Numbered from the stretch's first letter, positions 7,192-15,263 are shown. The stretch: DNA of 18,214 bases from JAWSUT01 sp033549345 (GCA_033549345.1 JAWSUT010000041.1:1-18214), one strand, 5' to 3'. Notes: a model not told the origin generated them from the letters alone. Numbers and translations: made by a program.

Positions 7192-8634
7192 GTGATTCAC
7201 GTGGTGACACTGACTGAGCAGGGGCCCAACCGCTACTTGCTGCCCAAATCGGGCGCAATGCAGGTGGATGCCCTTATTTTTTTAAATTATAAACTGCGTG
7301 CACAGTTAGACGAAAACGGGGCTGAACTGCAGCAGCTGCGTGACGCTGCCACGCTGCCGGGGATATTTGGTCCTGTGGTGGGCATGCCGGACATCCACGC
7401 CGGGTTTGGCTTGCCTATTGGTGGCGTAATGGCTGCAAGAGCAGAGGGCGGTATTGTTTCCGCCGGTGCCGTTGGCATGGACATTAACTGTGGCGTCAGG
7501 TTGCTGTCCACCAAGATCTCTGCCGCAAAGCTGGACAAGCCTGTACTGCGTGCTTTAATGGCTGCTGTGGAGAAGCGCATTCCTGCGGGGATTGGCCGGG
7601 CGTCACGCCACCGCAAACTGTGCAGGGACGCTTTGCCGGATGTACTGGCCCGCGGAGCGCGCGGCCTTGTGGAGCACGGTTACGGCACAGCTGCCGATTT
7701 GGCGTGCACAGAAGAAGGTGGCTGCCTGGACGGCGCGGATATCCATGCTGTCTCCGACTGCGCTCTCAAACGGACATCCCAGCTTTCCACCCTCGGAGGC
7801 GGGAATCATTTTCTCGAATTTGGCTTTGTGGCTGAAACGTATGACAGTGAAACAGCAGAACAATTCGGCCTGCAAAAAGGCATGCTTACCGTATTGATTC
7901 ATACGGGAAGCAGAGGTTTCGGACACCAGATCTGTAAGGATTACACGGAGATTTTGTCTGTTGCCGCTAAAAAATACGGTATCCACCTTCTAGCCAAAGG
8001 CCTGGCCTGCTGCCCCACTGAATCCCCGGAAGGCCGTGCGTATCTGTCTGCCATGGCCTGTGCGGTTAATTTTGCCTTTGCCAACCGCCAACTGATTACC
8101 TATGATGTTCGGGAAGCTTTTGCTGAGGTGTTCGCAGACAGCGGAGAAGAATTTGGGCTGGATGTCGTCTACGACGTAGCCCATAATATAGCTAAATTTG
8201 AAACACATCACGGAGAAAACTTACTTGTACACCGTAAGGGTGCTACCAGGGCACTGCCTCCGGGCCATCCGCAAAACCCGGACCGCTTCTGTGGGAGTGG
8301 GCATCCTGTCATTATTCCCGGCAGTATGAATTCCCCGTCTTATGTTCTCACAGGTACCGAGGCGGTGCGGGAAACATTTTGTTCCGTTAATCACGGTGCA
8401 GGCCGTGTGATGTCCAGGTCTGCCGCCCGGAAAGCCATCAGCCGCGAGCAGTTCATGGCTTCGGTCGGCGAAGTACTGCTCAATACCCGGGATTATAAAC
8501 AGCTTCTCGATGAAGCGCCTCCCGCCTATAAAGATATCAACGATGTGGTGGACACACTGGCTGAAGTCGGCCTGACAAAAAAGATTGCCCGCCTTTGCCC
8601 GCTGGCGGTTATCAAAGGTGAAGGAGATGATTAA
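7192..8634 (+). CDS. rtcB: RNA 3'-phosphate/5'-OH ligase RtcB
   Basis: GTP- and Mn-dependent RNA ligase joining 2',3'-cyclic phosphate or 3'-phosphate ends to 5'-OH ends in tRNA or rRNA repair. The longest frame gives 480 residues, normal for the family. Motifs are MPDIHAGFGLPIGG (65-78), GAVGMDINCGVRLL with metal ligands Asp97 and Cys100, GGGNHFLEF, IHTGSRGFGHQ, YDVAHNIAKFE, HRKGATRALPPGHP, GSMNSPSYVLTG, and VNHGAGRVMSR, which holds the guanylylated His. The start is uncertain: AGGTGAT at 7190-7196 overlaps GTG 7192 but is well spaced for GTG 7201 or 7204, so the true protein may be 476-477 residues. No archease cofactor gene is adjacent. It sits between ypmA-like and deoC genes in the surE operon. 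Confidence 0.95.
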   Translation: MIHVVTLTEQGPNRYLLPKSGAMQVDALIFLNYKLRAQLDENGAELQQLRDAATLPGIFGPVVGMPDIHAGFGLPIGGVMAARAEGGIVSAGAVGMDINCGVRLLSTKISAAKLDKPVLRALMAAVEKRIPAGIGRASRHRKLCRDALPDVLARGARGLVEHGYGTAADLACTEEGGCLDGADIHAVSDCALKRTSQLSTLGGGNHFLEFGFVAETYDSETAEQFGLQKGMLTVLIHTGSRGFGHQICKDYTEILSVAAKKYGIHLLAKGLACCPTESPEGRAYLSAMACAVNFAFANRQLITYDVREAFAEVFADSGEEFGLDVVYDVAHNIAKFETHHGENLLVHRKGATRALPPGHPQNPDRFCGSGHPVIIPGSMNSPSYVLTGTEAVRETFCSVNHGAGRVMSRSAARKAISREQFMASVGEVLLNTRDYKQLLDEAPPAYKDINDVVDTLAEVGLTKKIARLCPLAVIKGEGDD

Positions 8635-8636
8635 GC

Positions 8637-9302
8637 GTGATAAAAAAACTTGCGGCTGCCATTGACCATACCCTGCTGAAGGCCGATACCACGCGTGAGG
8701 AAATTACCGCACTCTGTGCGGAAGCGAAGGAACACCGGTTTGCAGCTGTTTGTGTCAACCCGTGGCATACAGCTCTGGCCTCCCGCACTCTGCAGGGAAC
8801 GGGAGTGGCTGTGGCGGTGGTGGCAGGTTTCCCGCTGGGGGCCAATACCACTGCAGCCAAAGTCTTTGAAGCGGGTGAAGCGGTTCAGAACGGAGCCACT
8901 GAGATTGACCTGGTTATTAATGTGGCGGCTCTCAAGGACGGGCTGGAGCGTTATGTCAGAGAAGAAATTTCCCGTGTCAAAGCAGCGACGGAAGGGACTC
9001 TCCTCAAAGTAATCATCGAAACCGGGCTGCTGAAGCACGAAGAAAAAGTAATAGCAGTTGAGCTGGCAGCTCAAGCCGGGGCAGATATGATTAAAACGTC
9101 CACAGGTTTTCACGGCGGTGCCACAACGGATGATGTCCGGCTGATCAAGGAGCTGGTTTCTCATTTAGGCATTAAGGCATCCGGAGGTATTCGCTCCGCA
9201 GCATTTGCGCTGGAATTGCTGACTGTCGGTGCGACCCGCATCGGAACAAGCAGCGCTGTGACAATTCTGCAGGAACTGCAAAACAAATCAGAGGAGGAAT
9301 AA
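8637..9302 (+). CDS. deoC: Deoxyribose-phosphate aldolase
   Basis: Class I aldolase splitting 2-deoxyribose-5-phosphate into glyceraldehyde-3-phosphate and acetaldehyde, the last step of deoxynucleoside breakdown. The 221-residue protein is full length. DHTLLKADTTREEI (10-23), VVAGFPLGANTT (61-72), EIDLVINVAALKDG (Asp91), KVIIETGLL, and MIKTSTGF (Schiff-base Lys153) are all present, followed by KASGGIR (Lys180). The GTG start at 8637 follows GAAGGAG within the end of rtcB and lies two bases after its stop. Acetaldehyde from this step may be taken by the iron alcohol dehydrogenase just downstream; phosphopentomutase and nucleoside phosphorylase genes are not adjacent. Confidence 0.96.
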   Translation: MIKKLAAAIDHTLLKADTTREEITALCAEAKEHRFAAVCVNPWHTALASRTLQGTGVAVAVVAGFPLGANTTAAKVFEAGEAVQNGATEIDLVINVAALKDGLERYVREEISRVKAATEGTLLKVIIETGLLKHEEKVIAVELAAQAGADMIKTSTGFHGGATTDDVRLIKELVSHLGIKASGGIRSAAFALELLTVGATRIGTSSAVTILQELQNKSEEE

Positions 9303-9304
9303 AG

Positions 9305-9487
9305 ATGCCAACTATTTTTTTCTACGGACCAAAGCTGGAAAAGGACAAAAAGAAAGAACTGATTCAACGTTTCACTGAAGCCGCCAGCGAGGCAACCGGT
9401 ATACCCAAAGCAGGTTTTGTGGTGTATCTGCGGGAGGCTTCCAGGGAAGATGTGGGGGTCGGTGGTGAACTCCTATCGGAAAAATAA
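9305..9487 (+). CDS. DmpI-like 4-oxalocrotonate tautomerase family protein
   Basis: A 60-residue protein with the hallmarks of the tautomerase superfamily: Met is followed by Pro, which becomes the N-terminal catalytic base after Met removal (MPTIFFYGPKL). A beta-alpha-beta unit follows, with helix about 12-30, VVYLREASREDVGVGGELLSEK giving the second strand, and the GVGG turn found in DmpI types. Members work as hexamers or dimers of dimers on enol-keto pairs. The natural substrate here is unknown. It is the last gene of the surE operon, two bases after deoC with GGAGGAAT as ribosome site, and ahead of a terminator. The deoC link suggests carbonyl chemistry, which is inference only. Confidence 0.8.
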   Translation: MPTIFFYGPKLEKDKKKELIQRFTEAASEATGIPKAGFVVYLREASREDVGVGGELLSEK

Positions 9488-9499
9488 AAGAAACGAACC

Positions 9500-9525
9500 A
9501 TGCCGCCCGGACGGGCGGCATTTTT
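9500..9525 (+). terminator. Intrinsic terminator of the surE operon
   Basis: A 9-bp GC-rich perfect stem ATGCCGCCC / GGGCGGCAT with a GGAC loop is followed by a run of T. It starts 13 bases after the tautomerase stop. Confidence 0.92.
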
Positions 9526-9589
9526 GCAGGAATTTGGTATTCTATCCCGAAATATCTAGCCTGGAAGAAAACCGGAAGGAGCAAATATC

Positions 9590-10756
9590 ATGGACTTTTC
9601 TTTTCTCTTTGATCTACCCACACGCATTGTTTTTGAAAACAGCATCCTGTCCAGGGCGGGGGAGGAAACAAAGAAACTTGCCTGTGGACACCGGACTTTG
9701 CTCGTTACTGATTCAGGGATTCTGCGCACTGGCATTGCTGATACCGTTCAATCGTCTCTGCAGCAGGCCGGTTTCGACTGTATGTTATTTGACAGGGTAG
9801 AACCCAATCCAAAAGACGTGGACTGCGAGGAAGGCGGCCGCGCGGCGCGTGATTTCAACGCCGACATGATTGTCGCCGTGGGCGGTGGTTCTGTGATTGA
9901 TTCCGCCAAAGCCATCGCGCTCCTGCACACACATAACGGAAAGCTGACGGCCTATGAGGGCAAAGGCAAGGTAGTCAATGAAGTAACACCCATTGTAGCC
10001 ATCCCTACCACAGCAGGGACCGGCTCGGAAGTGACCCGCTCAGCTGTAATTACCGATACACAAAGGAAATTCAAAATGACAATTAAGGATGTCAGGCTCG
10101 CTCCCCGCCTGGCCCTGGTGGATCCCGAAACCACTTATGCCCTTCCTGCGTCACTGACGGCAACCACAGGTATGGATGCGCTGGTTCATGCCATTGAAGC
10201 CTATACATGCCGGCTGGCCAATCCCTTTTCAGACGCGCTTGCTCTGGCGGCAATGGAGAGGATTTTCCCCTGGCTGCGTGCTGCCGTTAAAGACGGCAGC
10301 GACAAAGTAGCCCGCTCACAGCTGATGACAGGTTCTCTGCTGGCAGGTGTAGCTTTTTCCCATGCAGATGTGGCTGCAGTTCACTGCCTGGCCGAAGCAT
10401 TGGGCGGCATCTATGACATTCCCCACGGTGCCGGCAATTCTATGTTTCTCCCGGCCGTTACCGCCTATAATGCACAGGCCGATCCACAAAGGCACGCCCG
10501 GGTGGCAGCTGCCTGCGGACTGCCTGTGGGCGGGCTTTCGGATGTGGACGCTTCCAAGTTACTCGTCGATGCGTTGGAGAAACTATCAGCAGATATCAAT
10601 ATCCCTGACTTTGCCGGCTTTCCCGGGGTAAAAGAAGAAGATTTCCCCTTCCTTGCCGAAGCCGCGCAGAAGAACGGTTCCACACCAAGCAACTGCCGAG
10701 CCATTGGTCAGGAAAATTACCTGGGCATTTTAAAAGCGTGTTATTCACAGGGTTAA
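9590..10756 (+). CDS. Iron-containing alcohol dehydrogenase
   Basis: NAD(P)-dependent group III alcohol dehydrogenase, 388 residues, cytosolic. GGGSVIDSAKA (98-108) binds the dinucleotide phosphate, and TTAGTGSEVTR (140-150) is the family signature. Fe ligands are predicted at Asp196 and His200 (TGMDALVHAIEAY), His265 (AVHCLAEALGG) and His279 (YDIPHGAGN), nearly the spacing of E. coli FucO (lactaldehyde reductase). The ATG follows GAAGGAG. It stands alone between a terminator and a membrane protein gene. Substrate cannot be read from sequence; an attractive inference is reduction of acetaldehyde or 2-methylthioacetaldehyde from the two aldolases upstream. Confidence 0.93.
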   Translation: MDFSFLFDLPTRIVFENSILSRAGEETKKLACGHRTLLVTDSGILRTGIADTVQSSLQQAGFDCMLFDRVEPNPKDVDCEEGGRAARDFNADMIVAVGGGSVIDSAKAIALLHTHNGKLTAYEGKGKVVNEVTPIVAIPTTAGTGSEVTRSAVITDTQRKFKMTIKDVRLAPRLALVDPETTYALPASLTATTGMDALVHAIEAYTCRLANPFSDALALAAMERIFPWLRAAVKDGSDKVARSQLMTGSLLAGVAFSHADVAAVHCLAEALGGIYDIPHGAGNSMFLPAVTAYNAQADPQRHARVAAACGLPVGGLSDVDASKLLVDALEKLSADINIPDFAGFPGVKEEDFPFLAEAAQKNGSTPSNCRAIGQENYLGILKACYSQG

Positions 10757-10823
10757 TGAGCTGACGCAGGTTAAAACCGGGTTCTACTGCAGGCAGATTC
10801 GTCATAGAATAAAAGGAAACTGC

Positions 10824-11600
10824 TTGCTTTGGGAGTTGATCTGCTTGAGACAAGCCCCGGTAAAACCTGCAAAGAAGGAAAGGCCCTTTCCCGCACTGTT
10901 TGTTGGTTTTCTGCTGGTAATTTCACTTTTAGCCGCAGGGGCAACTCTGCTCCTTTCCGCACCGCGAGAGGATACGTCAGTTCCCAGCATGGAAGAAATG
11001 ATTTCGGCAAAGGCGGCAGTGATAGCAGAAACCAATCAGTATGACCTGACAATTGAAGAAAGCGGCCCCGGCTATACAATCCGCTTTGTCGGTCAGGTTT
11101 CCGACAGTAAGCTGTACGGTAAAATTGATGCCTATGATCTGGAGGTTTTTTCTGACAGGGAGAAATACTTTGTCAAAGGCGCCAGTGTATTTACCGATTG
11201 GGAAGAGGCGGGTAAAGCAGAACTGGACGCACTGTCTGTTCTTGTCCGCAATCCTATTGAGCTTTTGCAGGTTCTGACTTCAGGCGACCGCTTTCTTGTG
11301 GAGGAGGGACCGGACCGCCTGGTGGATGATGTAAACTGCCGGACATATTTTCTGGAGATTCCGCCACCGGATATTCAGATGGTGACGCGGTTTGAAGATG
11401 AGGACGCCACCCTTGACAAACTGCAGCTATATTTGTGGTTTAATGAAGATGGTAACTTTATGCACAGGATGGCCATGCTGCTGAATGTAACCGTCGAAGG
11501 CGAAAACATTCAGGTGAACCGCATCTACAGTCTCTCACCCCGCTCCAAGGAGCTGCCGGAAGACCTCCCGCAGGTGGATGAAGACGTGCTGGCAATTTAG
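10824..11600 (+). CDS. Membrane-anchored protein of unknown function
   Basis: Up to 258 residues. A basic stretch (KPAKKER, 14-20) precedes one transmembrane helix (about 24-45, FPALFVGFLLVISLLAAGATLLL). The rest, about 210 residues, should lie outside the cell. That part alternates short polar and hydrophobic strands (YDLTIEES, YTIRFVGQV, KYFVKGASVF, NCRTYFLEI, LQLYLWFNEDGNF), suggesting a mainly beta fold loosely like LolA-type lipoprotein-binding domains; I cannot assign a family. There is no lipobox. Starts are all TTG: 10824 (AAGGAAA seven bases ahead), 10836 or 10845 (GGGAG ahead); the last gives a 251-residue protein beginning just before the basic stretch. It is followed by a strong terminator. 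Confidence 0.65.
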   Translation: MLWELICLRQAPVKPAKKERPFPALFVGFLLVISLLAAGATLLLSAPREDTSVPSMEEMISAKAAVIAETNQYDLTIEESGPGYTIRFVGQVSDSKLYGKIDAYDLEVFSDREKYFVKGASVFTDWEEAGKAELDALSVLVRNPIELLQVLTSGDRFLVEEGPDRLVDDVNCRTYFLEIPPPDIQMVTRFEDEDATLDKLQLYLWFNEDGNFMHRMAMLLNVTVEGENIQVNRIYSLSPRSKELPEDLPQVDEDVLAI

Positions 11601-11618
11601 TCGATATTTATCTGTTTT

Positions 11619-11650
11619 GTGCACAGTTGTTACAGACTGTGCACTTTTTT
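11619..11650 (+). terminator. Intrinsic terminator
   Basis: A perfect 9-bp stem GTGCACAGT / ACTGTGCAC, with loop TGTTACAG, is followed directly by six T. It ends transcription of the membrane-anchored protein gene. Confidence 0.9.
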
Positions 11651-11747
11651 CGTGAACAGTGAGTTAAGAACAGTACTGAAACCGGGCAGAAAAATCACAA
11701 AAGGTAAATTTAAAGGAAAAGGTTTTTTTATGCAGAATATACATAAA

Positions 11748-11788
11748 TTGAACTAAATGAGATTGCTTGTCGAAAATCCCATTATAAT
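11748..11788 (+). promoter_or_regulatory. Possible promoter of the NfeD-flotillin pair
   Basis: TATAAT occurs at 11783-11788 but lacks a -35 at normal distance; the nearest, TTGCTT at 11763, leaves only 14 bases. An alternative reading is an envelope-stress (ECF/sigma-W-like) promoter, TTGAAC at 11748-11753 and CGAA at 11771, with spacing close to TGAAAC-N16-CGTA. That would match the sigma-W control known for the Bacillus yuaF-floT operon. Both readings are weak. Confidence 0.25.
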
Positions 11789-11809
11789 TTCAGGAAGGTG
11801 AATGGCACG

Positions 11810-12394
11810 ATGACACAATGGTGGAACAGTTTGTCCGGTTTTGAAAGGATTTTTTGGTATTTCGCCATTCCTTTTACTCTCATCTTTGTTCTGAGGCTAC
11901 TAGCATCATTAACCGGTTTTGGCGATTCTGACGAAGATATGGATTCATTTGACGGCGGAGATATGGGCGAAGGTTCAAACTTTTTAGAGGATTTTCGCCT
12001 TTTCACTTTGCAGAACTTTATTATTTTTTTCACCGGATTTGGTTGGGCAGGAATTTATGGTGCCCACAGAAATTTTGGTCAGATTCTGACGATCCTGTTT
12101 GCGAGCGTTATCGGCGTTTTTCTGATGTTTACAGTGGCGGCGATGTTTTATTCCGTGAATAAGCTTGCCGAGAGCGGTAATATCAATCTAAACAATGCCG
12201 TCAATTCCACCGGCCGTGTATATATCCCCATCCCGGGACATAAAGCCAGCACAGGGCAGATACAAATAGCAATCCAGGGTTCACTGCGGGAAGTTCAGGC
12301 AATTACCGAGGGGAAAGCATTACCAACGGGAACATCAGTAAGAGTTATCGGGGTGGTCGACCACGACACCCTGTTGGTTGAAAAATACCGATAA
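11810..12394 (+). CDS. NfeD-like (YuaF-type) membrane protein
   Basis: About 194 residues. Three membrane helices are predicted (13-34, 68-84, 92-115), with an acidic loop rich in Asp and Gly (37-61) between the first two. The C-terminal ~70 residues (STGRVYIPIPGH to LLVEKYR) have the OB-fold pattern of NfeD proteins, ending in DHDTLLVEKY. NfeD proteins partner flotillins, and the next gene is one, 17 bases away; in Bacillus the same pair is yuaF-floT. The protease domain of long NfeD forms is absent. I take ATG 11810 as start because GGAAGGTG sits at the right distance; an in-frame GTG at 11798 overlaps that site and would add four residues. Confidence 0.8.
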   Translation: MTQWWNSLSGFERIFWYFAIPFTLIFVLRLLASLTGFGDSDEDMDSFDGGDMGEGSNFLEDFRLFTLQNFIIFFTGFGWAGIYGAHRNFGQILTILFASVIGVFLMFTVAAMFYSVNKLAESGNINLNNAVNSTGRVYIPIPGHKASTGQIQIAIQGSLREVQAITEGKALPTGTSVRVIGVVDHDTLLVEKYR

Positions 12395-12411
12395 TATAAG
12401 GGGGTTATGCA

Positions 12412-13845
12412 TTGTTTGCAGATTTTTCCGGTCTCTTGCTTGTCATCGTCATTATTGTTGTTATCTTTGGTACCTTTGCATCGATACTAAAACGGTACCG
12501 CAAATGCCCGTCGGACAAAATCCTGGTCGTCTACGGACGTACCGGTAAGGATAAAGAGGGGACGACCCGGTCCGCAAGGTGTATCCATGGCGGTGCCACG
12601 TTTATCTGGCCTGTCATTCAGGATTACCAGTACTTGGATTTAACGCCTTTCTCTATTGAAGTTAACCTGACCAAAGCACTGAGTAAGCAAAACATCCGTG
12701 TTGATATTCCTTCACGGTTCACAGTAGGTATTTCTACAGAGTCCGGCATTATGAACAATGCAGCCGAGCGCTTGCTGGGCCTCCGTCTGGAAGTAATTCA
12801 GGAACTGGCCAAAGATATTATCTTCGGTCAGCTTCGCCTGGTTATTGCCACAATGGACATTGAGGAAATTAACTCGGATCGCGATAAGTTTCTTGCTAAT
12901 GTTTCCTTCAACGTGGAAACGGAACTGAAAAAAATCGGCCTCAAGCTGATTAACGTAAACATTACCGATATCAAAGATGAGTCGGGCTACATTGAAGCTT
13001 TAGGTAAAGAAGCCGCTGCCAAAGCGATAAACGACGCAAAGAAAAGCGTGGCAGAGAAAGACCGTGACGGATCCATCGGCGAGGCAAACGCGAAGCGGGA
13101 TGAACGAATTCAGGTTTCCGGAGCCAATGCTACAGCTGTTGAGGGTGAAAACCTCGCTAAGATTACAGTTGCGAACTCACTGGCGGAGCTGCGCGAGAAA
13201 GAAGCTGAAGCGAACAGGAAGGCAATAGCTGCGGAAAAAGTCCAGGCAGCCAAAGCGTTGGAAGAGGCATATCTCTCTGAAGAAGAAGCTGAAGTTGCCC
13301 GTGCCAAACGGGAAAGGGCCACACAAACAGCAGATATTGTGATTCCTGCTGAAATTGAGAAAGAGAAAATACAGATTGCTGCCGAAGCTGAAGCTGAAAG
13401 AGTCAGAAGAATTGCCAAGGGAGAAGCCGACGGCGTTCTGCTGGCTATGGAAGCGCAGGCGAAAGGTGTTTATGAAATCCTGACCAAACAAGCTCTCGGT
13501 TTTGAACAGATTGTCAAAGCTGCCGGTGGTGAGGCAAATGAAGCTGTATTATTAATGATCGCCGATAAACTGCCTGAACTTGTCAAAACACAGGTCGAAG
13601 CAATCAAGAATCTAAAAATAGATAAAATCACTGTCTGGGACTCCATGGGCAACAGCGGGTCTTCACCCACCACTGCCAATTTCCTTTCCGGTATGTTTAA
13701 ATCCATTCCTCCGCTCGATGAACTCTTTAAAAATGCCGGTTTGCAGCTACCTAAGTACTTAGGTGAATCAACAGCACCGGCGGTAGAACACCAGGAAATT
13801 GTACCAGATCCGAACGAAAAACAGGAGGAACGGGCCAAAGAGTAA
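12412..13845 (+). CDS. Flotillin family protein (FloT-like)
   Basis: A 477-residue SPFH-domain protein that organises membrane microdomains and large oligomers at the inner face of the membrane. An N-terminal hydrophobic segment (6-26, LLLVIVIIVVIFGTF) is followed by the SPFH domain (about 30-190, with GGATFIWPVIQ, LTKQNI-type strand and FSVETELKKIGL-like helix). A long Ala/Glu/Lys-rich coiled coil (about 195-375) with many EAE and AEA triplets is typical of flotillins. The C-terminal region has the MIADKLPELVKTQVEAIKNLKIDKITVWD segment that ends the family core (split by residues 380-412). The start is TTG 12412, preceded by AAGGGGG; the nearby ATG at 12407 is out of frame. A strong convergent terminator follows. 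Confidence 0.92.
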   Translation: MFADFSGLLLVIVIIVVIFGTFASILKRYRKCPSDKILVVYGRTGKDKEGTTRSARCIHGGATFIWPVIQDYQYLDLTPFSIEVNLTKALSKQNIRVDIPSRFTVGISTESGIMNNAAERLLGLRLEVIQELAKDIIFGQLRLVIATMDIEEINSDRDKFLANVSFNVETELKKIGLKLINVNITDIKDESGYIEALGKEAAAKAINDAKKSVAEKDRDGSIGEANAKRDERIQVSGANATAVEGENLAKITVANSLAELREKEAEANRKAIAAEKVQAAKALEEAYLSEEEAEVARAKRERATQTADIVIPAEIEKEKIQIAAEAEAERVRRIAKGEADGVLLAMEAQAKGVYEILTKQALGFEQIVKAAGGEANEAVLLMIADKLPELVKTQVEAIKNLKIDKITVWDSMGNSGSSPTTANFLSGMFKSIPPLDELFKNAGLQLPKYLGESTAPAVEHQEIVPDPNEKQEERAKE

Positions 13846-13856
13846 CTCATGAATTG

Positions 13857-13904
13857 AAAAAAGGTTTCTGTCTACGAACTTATAGACAGAAACCTTTTTT
13901 TTCT
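13857..13904. terminator. Bidirectional terminator shared by flotillin and aminotransferase genes
   Basis: A perfect 18-bp stem (13857-13874 with 13883-13900) closes loop CGAACTTA. It has a T run on the right for the flotillin transcript, and the left A run supplies U residues for the minus-strand transcript. The stop codon of the minus-strand aminotransferase lies in the loop (13880-13882), so that gene's final codons are part of the stem. Confidence 0.92.
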
Positions 13905-14755
13905 GATGCACAGATATTTTGCAAACGCGCGAAACTTTCCCGGAGTGCAAAGACCACAGGGCCGGGCCTGCCGCTGCCCACCGCTTTCCTGTCTATTTCA
14001 ACGACCGGCAGAATGTCTATCCTTGTACTCGTAAGCATGACTTCATCAGCAGAGAGGAGCTCTTCTGTTGTCATAAAGCGCTCCCCGACCGGTATGCCCA
14101 GCTCACCTGCCAGTTTCAGTACGGTGTTTTTTGTGACTCCGGGCAGAATCCACGGGCCGGGAGGCGTGGTAAGCAGCACTCCGTCTTTCACCGCCAGGAC
14201 ACTGCTGCTGGTTGATTCGGTTACGCCAAGGTCACTGTGGAGGATAGCATCATAAACGCCATACGCTTTGGCTTTTTCCTTGGCCAAAACATTGGGCAGC
14301 AGATTGAGCGATTTTATATCGCAGCGCTTCCAGCGTTCATCCGGGAGCAGCACGGCATCAACGCCCTGTTCATAGAGTTCCGCGGGAACAGGCAGTATTT
14401 CCCTGGCCACAATGAAGAAATTGGGGCAGCAGTTCTCGGGAAAATAATGCATGCGCGGGCCGTCACCGCGTGTGAGCTGCAGGTAAATACCACCGTTCTC
14501 CATTGCCGTGTTAGAGATTAATTCTTCTATAATGCCAACAATTTCCACATTGTTATAGGGTACTTTAATTTCCAACTCCCCCGCACTGTAGCGGAGCCTG
14601 CTCAGATGCTCCTCAGCCTGAAAGATACGGCCCCGGTACACTCTAAAAAACTCGTAGACGCCATCGCCAAACAGTGTCCCCCGGTCCTCAATATTAAGAT
14701 AAGCGTTTTCTGCAGGCAGAAAACAGCCGTTTAGAAAAGCGTTTACTGTGCCCAT
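13880..14755 (-). CDS. dat: D-amino-acid (D-alanine) aminotransferase
   Basis: Fold-type IV PLP enzyme that moves amino groups between D-alanine or other D-amino acids and 2-oxoglutarate or pyruvate, feeding D-Glu/D-Ala for the cell wall. 291 residues. The Schiff-base Lys is Lys148 in CDIKSLNLLPN; TESTSSSV holds the PLP phosphate loop. Tyr34 (GDGVYE), Arg101 and His103 (TRGDGPRMHYFP) match the Tyr31/Arg98/His100 carboxylate trap of Bacillus D-amino acid transaminase, which favours Dat over branched-chain or aminodeoxychorismate relatives. The ATG at 14755 is preceded by AAAGGCGGG. The reading frame ends inside the loop of the shared terminator, so the last five or so residues (KGFCL) are hairpin-encoded and probably not conserved. 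Confidence 0.88.
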   Translation of the reverse strand: MGTVNAFLNGCFLPAENAYLNIEDRGTLFGDGVYEFFRVYRGRIFQAEEHLSRLRYSAGELEIKVPYNNVEIVGIIEELISNTAMENGGIYLQLTRGDGPRMHYFPENCCPNFFIVAREILPVPAELYEQGVDAVLLPDERWKRCDIKSLNLLPNVLAKEKAKAYGVYDAILHSDLGVTESTSSSVLAVKDGVLLTTPPGPWILPGVTKNTVLKLAGELGIPVGERFMTTEELLSADEVMLTSTRIDILPVVEIDRKAVGSGRPGPVVFALRESFARLQNICASEKKGFCL

Positions 14756-14907
14756 AATTGCCCGCCTTTCAAATCCGTTTATCTTTTATTCTATTCTGCT
14801 TTTTGCAAAACTTGCCCTGCAAAATATAAACAGTTTTCCCTGCTTTAAGTATTATTCCGTACATTTTTGCCATATTAGTTACCAGACGACAAAAACTGGG
14901 GGCGAAT

Positions 14908-15189
14908 ATGGCTGTTCTGATCTGGTTATTGGGTTTGGTGGATGTGCTCCTGACAAAATACGGACTCACCCTGGGAGTTATCCGGGAAGGAAACCCGGTT
15001 ATGGCCTGGCTTTTTGCGATACATCCCAACGTGGCCGTATTGTTTTCACTTCTTGTATCCGGAGTTTTGTTATGGTTTCTCACAACCCTGCAGGCGAAAA
15101 CTAACCTGGCCGTAAAAGCACTCTGGGGGCTTCTGATTGTCAGGATACTGGTTATCGTACTTCATGTGGGATGGCTTGTGAGAATATAG
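14908..15189 (+). CDS. Small three-helix membrane protein (DUF5658-like)
   Basis: A 93-residue hydrophobic protein with predicted helices at about 2-20, 39-60 and 67-90. The pattern LVDVLLTKYGL...REGNPVMAWL (Asp at the end of the first helix, Glu-Gly-Asn-Pro before the second) matches small DUF5658-type membrane proteins. Function is unknown. The ATG has GGGGGCG upstream. It is divergent from the aminotransferase with about 150 bases between, in which I could not pick a convincing promoter. Confidence 0.7.
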   Translation: MAVLIWLLGLVDVLLTKYGLTLGVIREGNPVMAWLFAIHPNVAVLFSLLVSGVLLWFLTTLQAKTNLAVKALWGLLIVRILVIVLHVGWLVRI

Positions 15190-15263
15190 AAATCCTGAAG
15201 GATTTACTTCACAGGTGTCGAAACAGTAAAGTCGGATAAAGAAGGAAACAGGGGGGAACAGAG

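Noticed and set aside
15190..15205. Terminator after the three-helix membrane protein
   Set aside because: The AAATCC/GGATTT hairpin is only 6 bp, AT-rich, and no T run follows.
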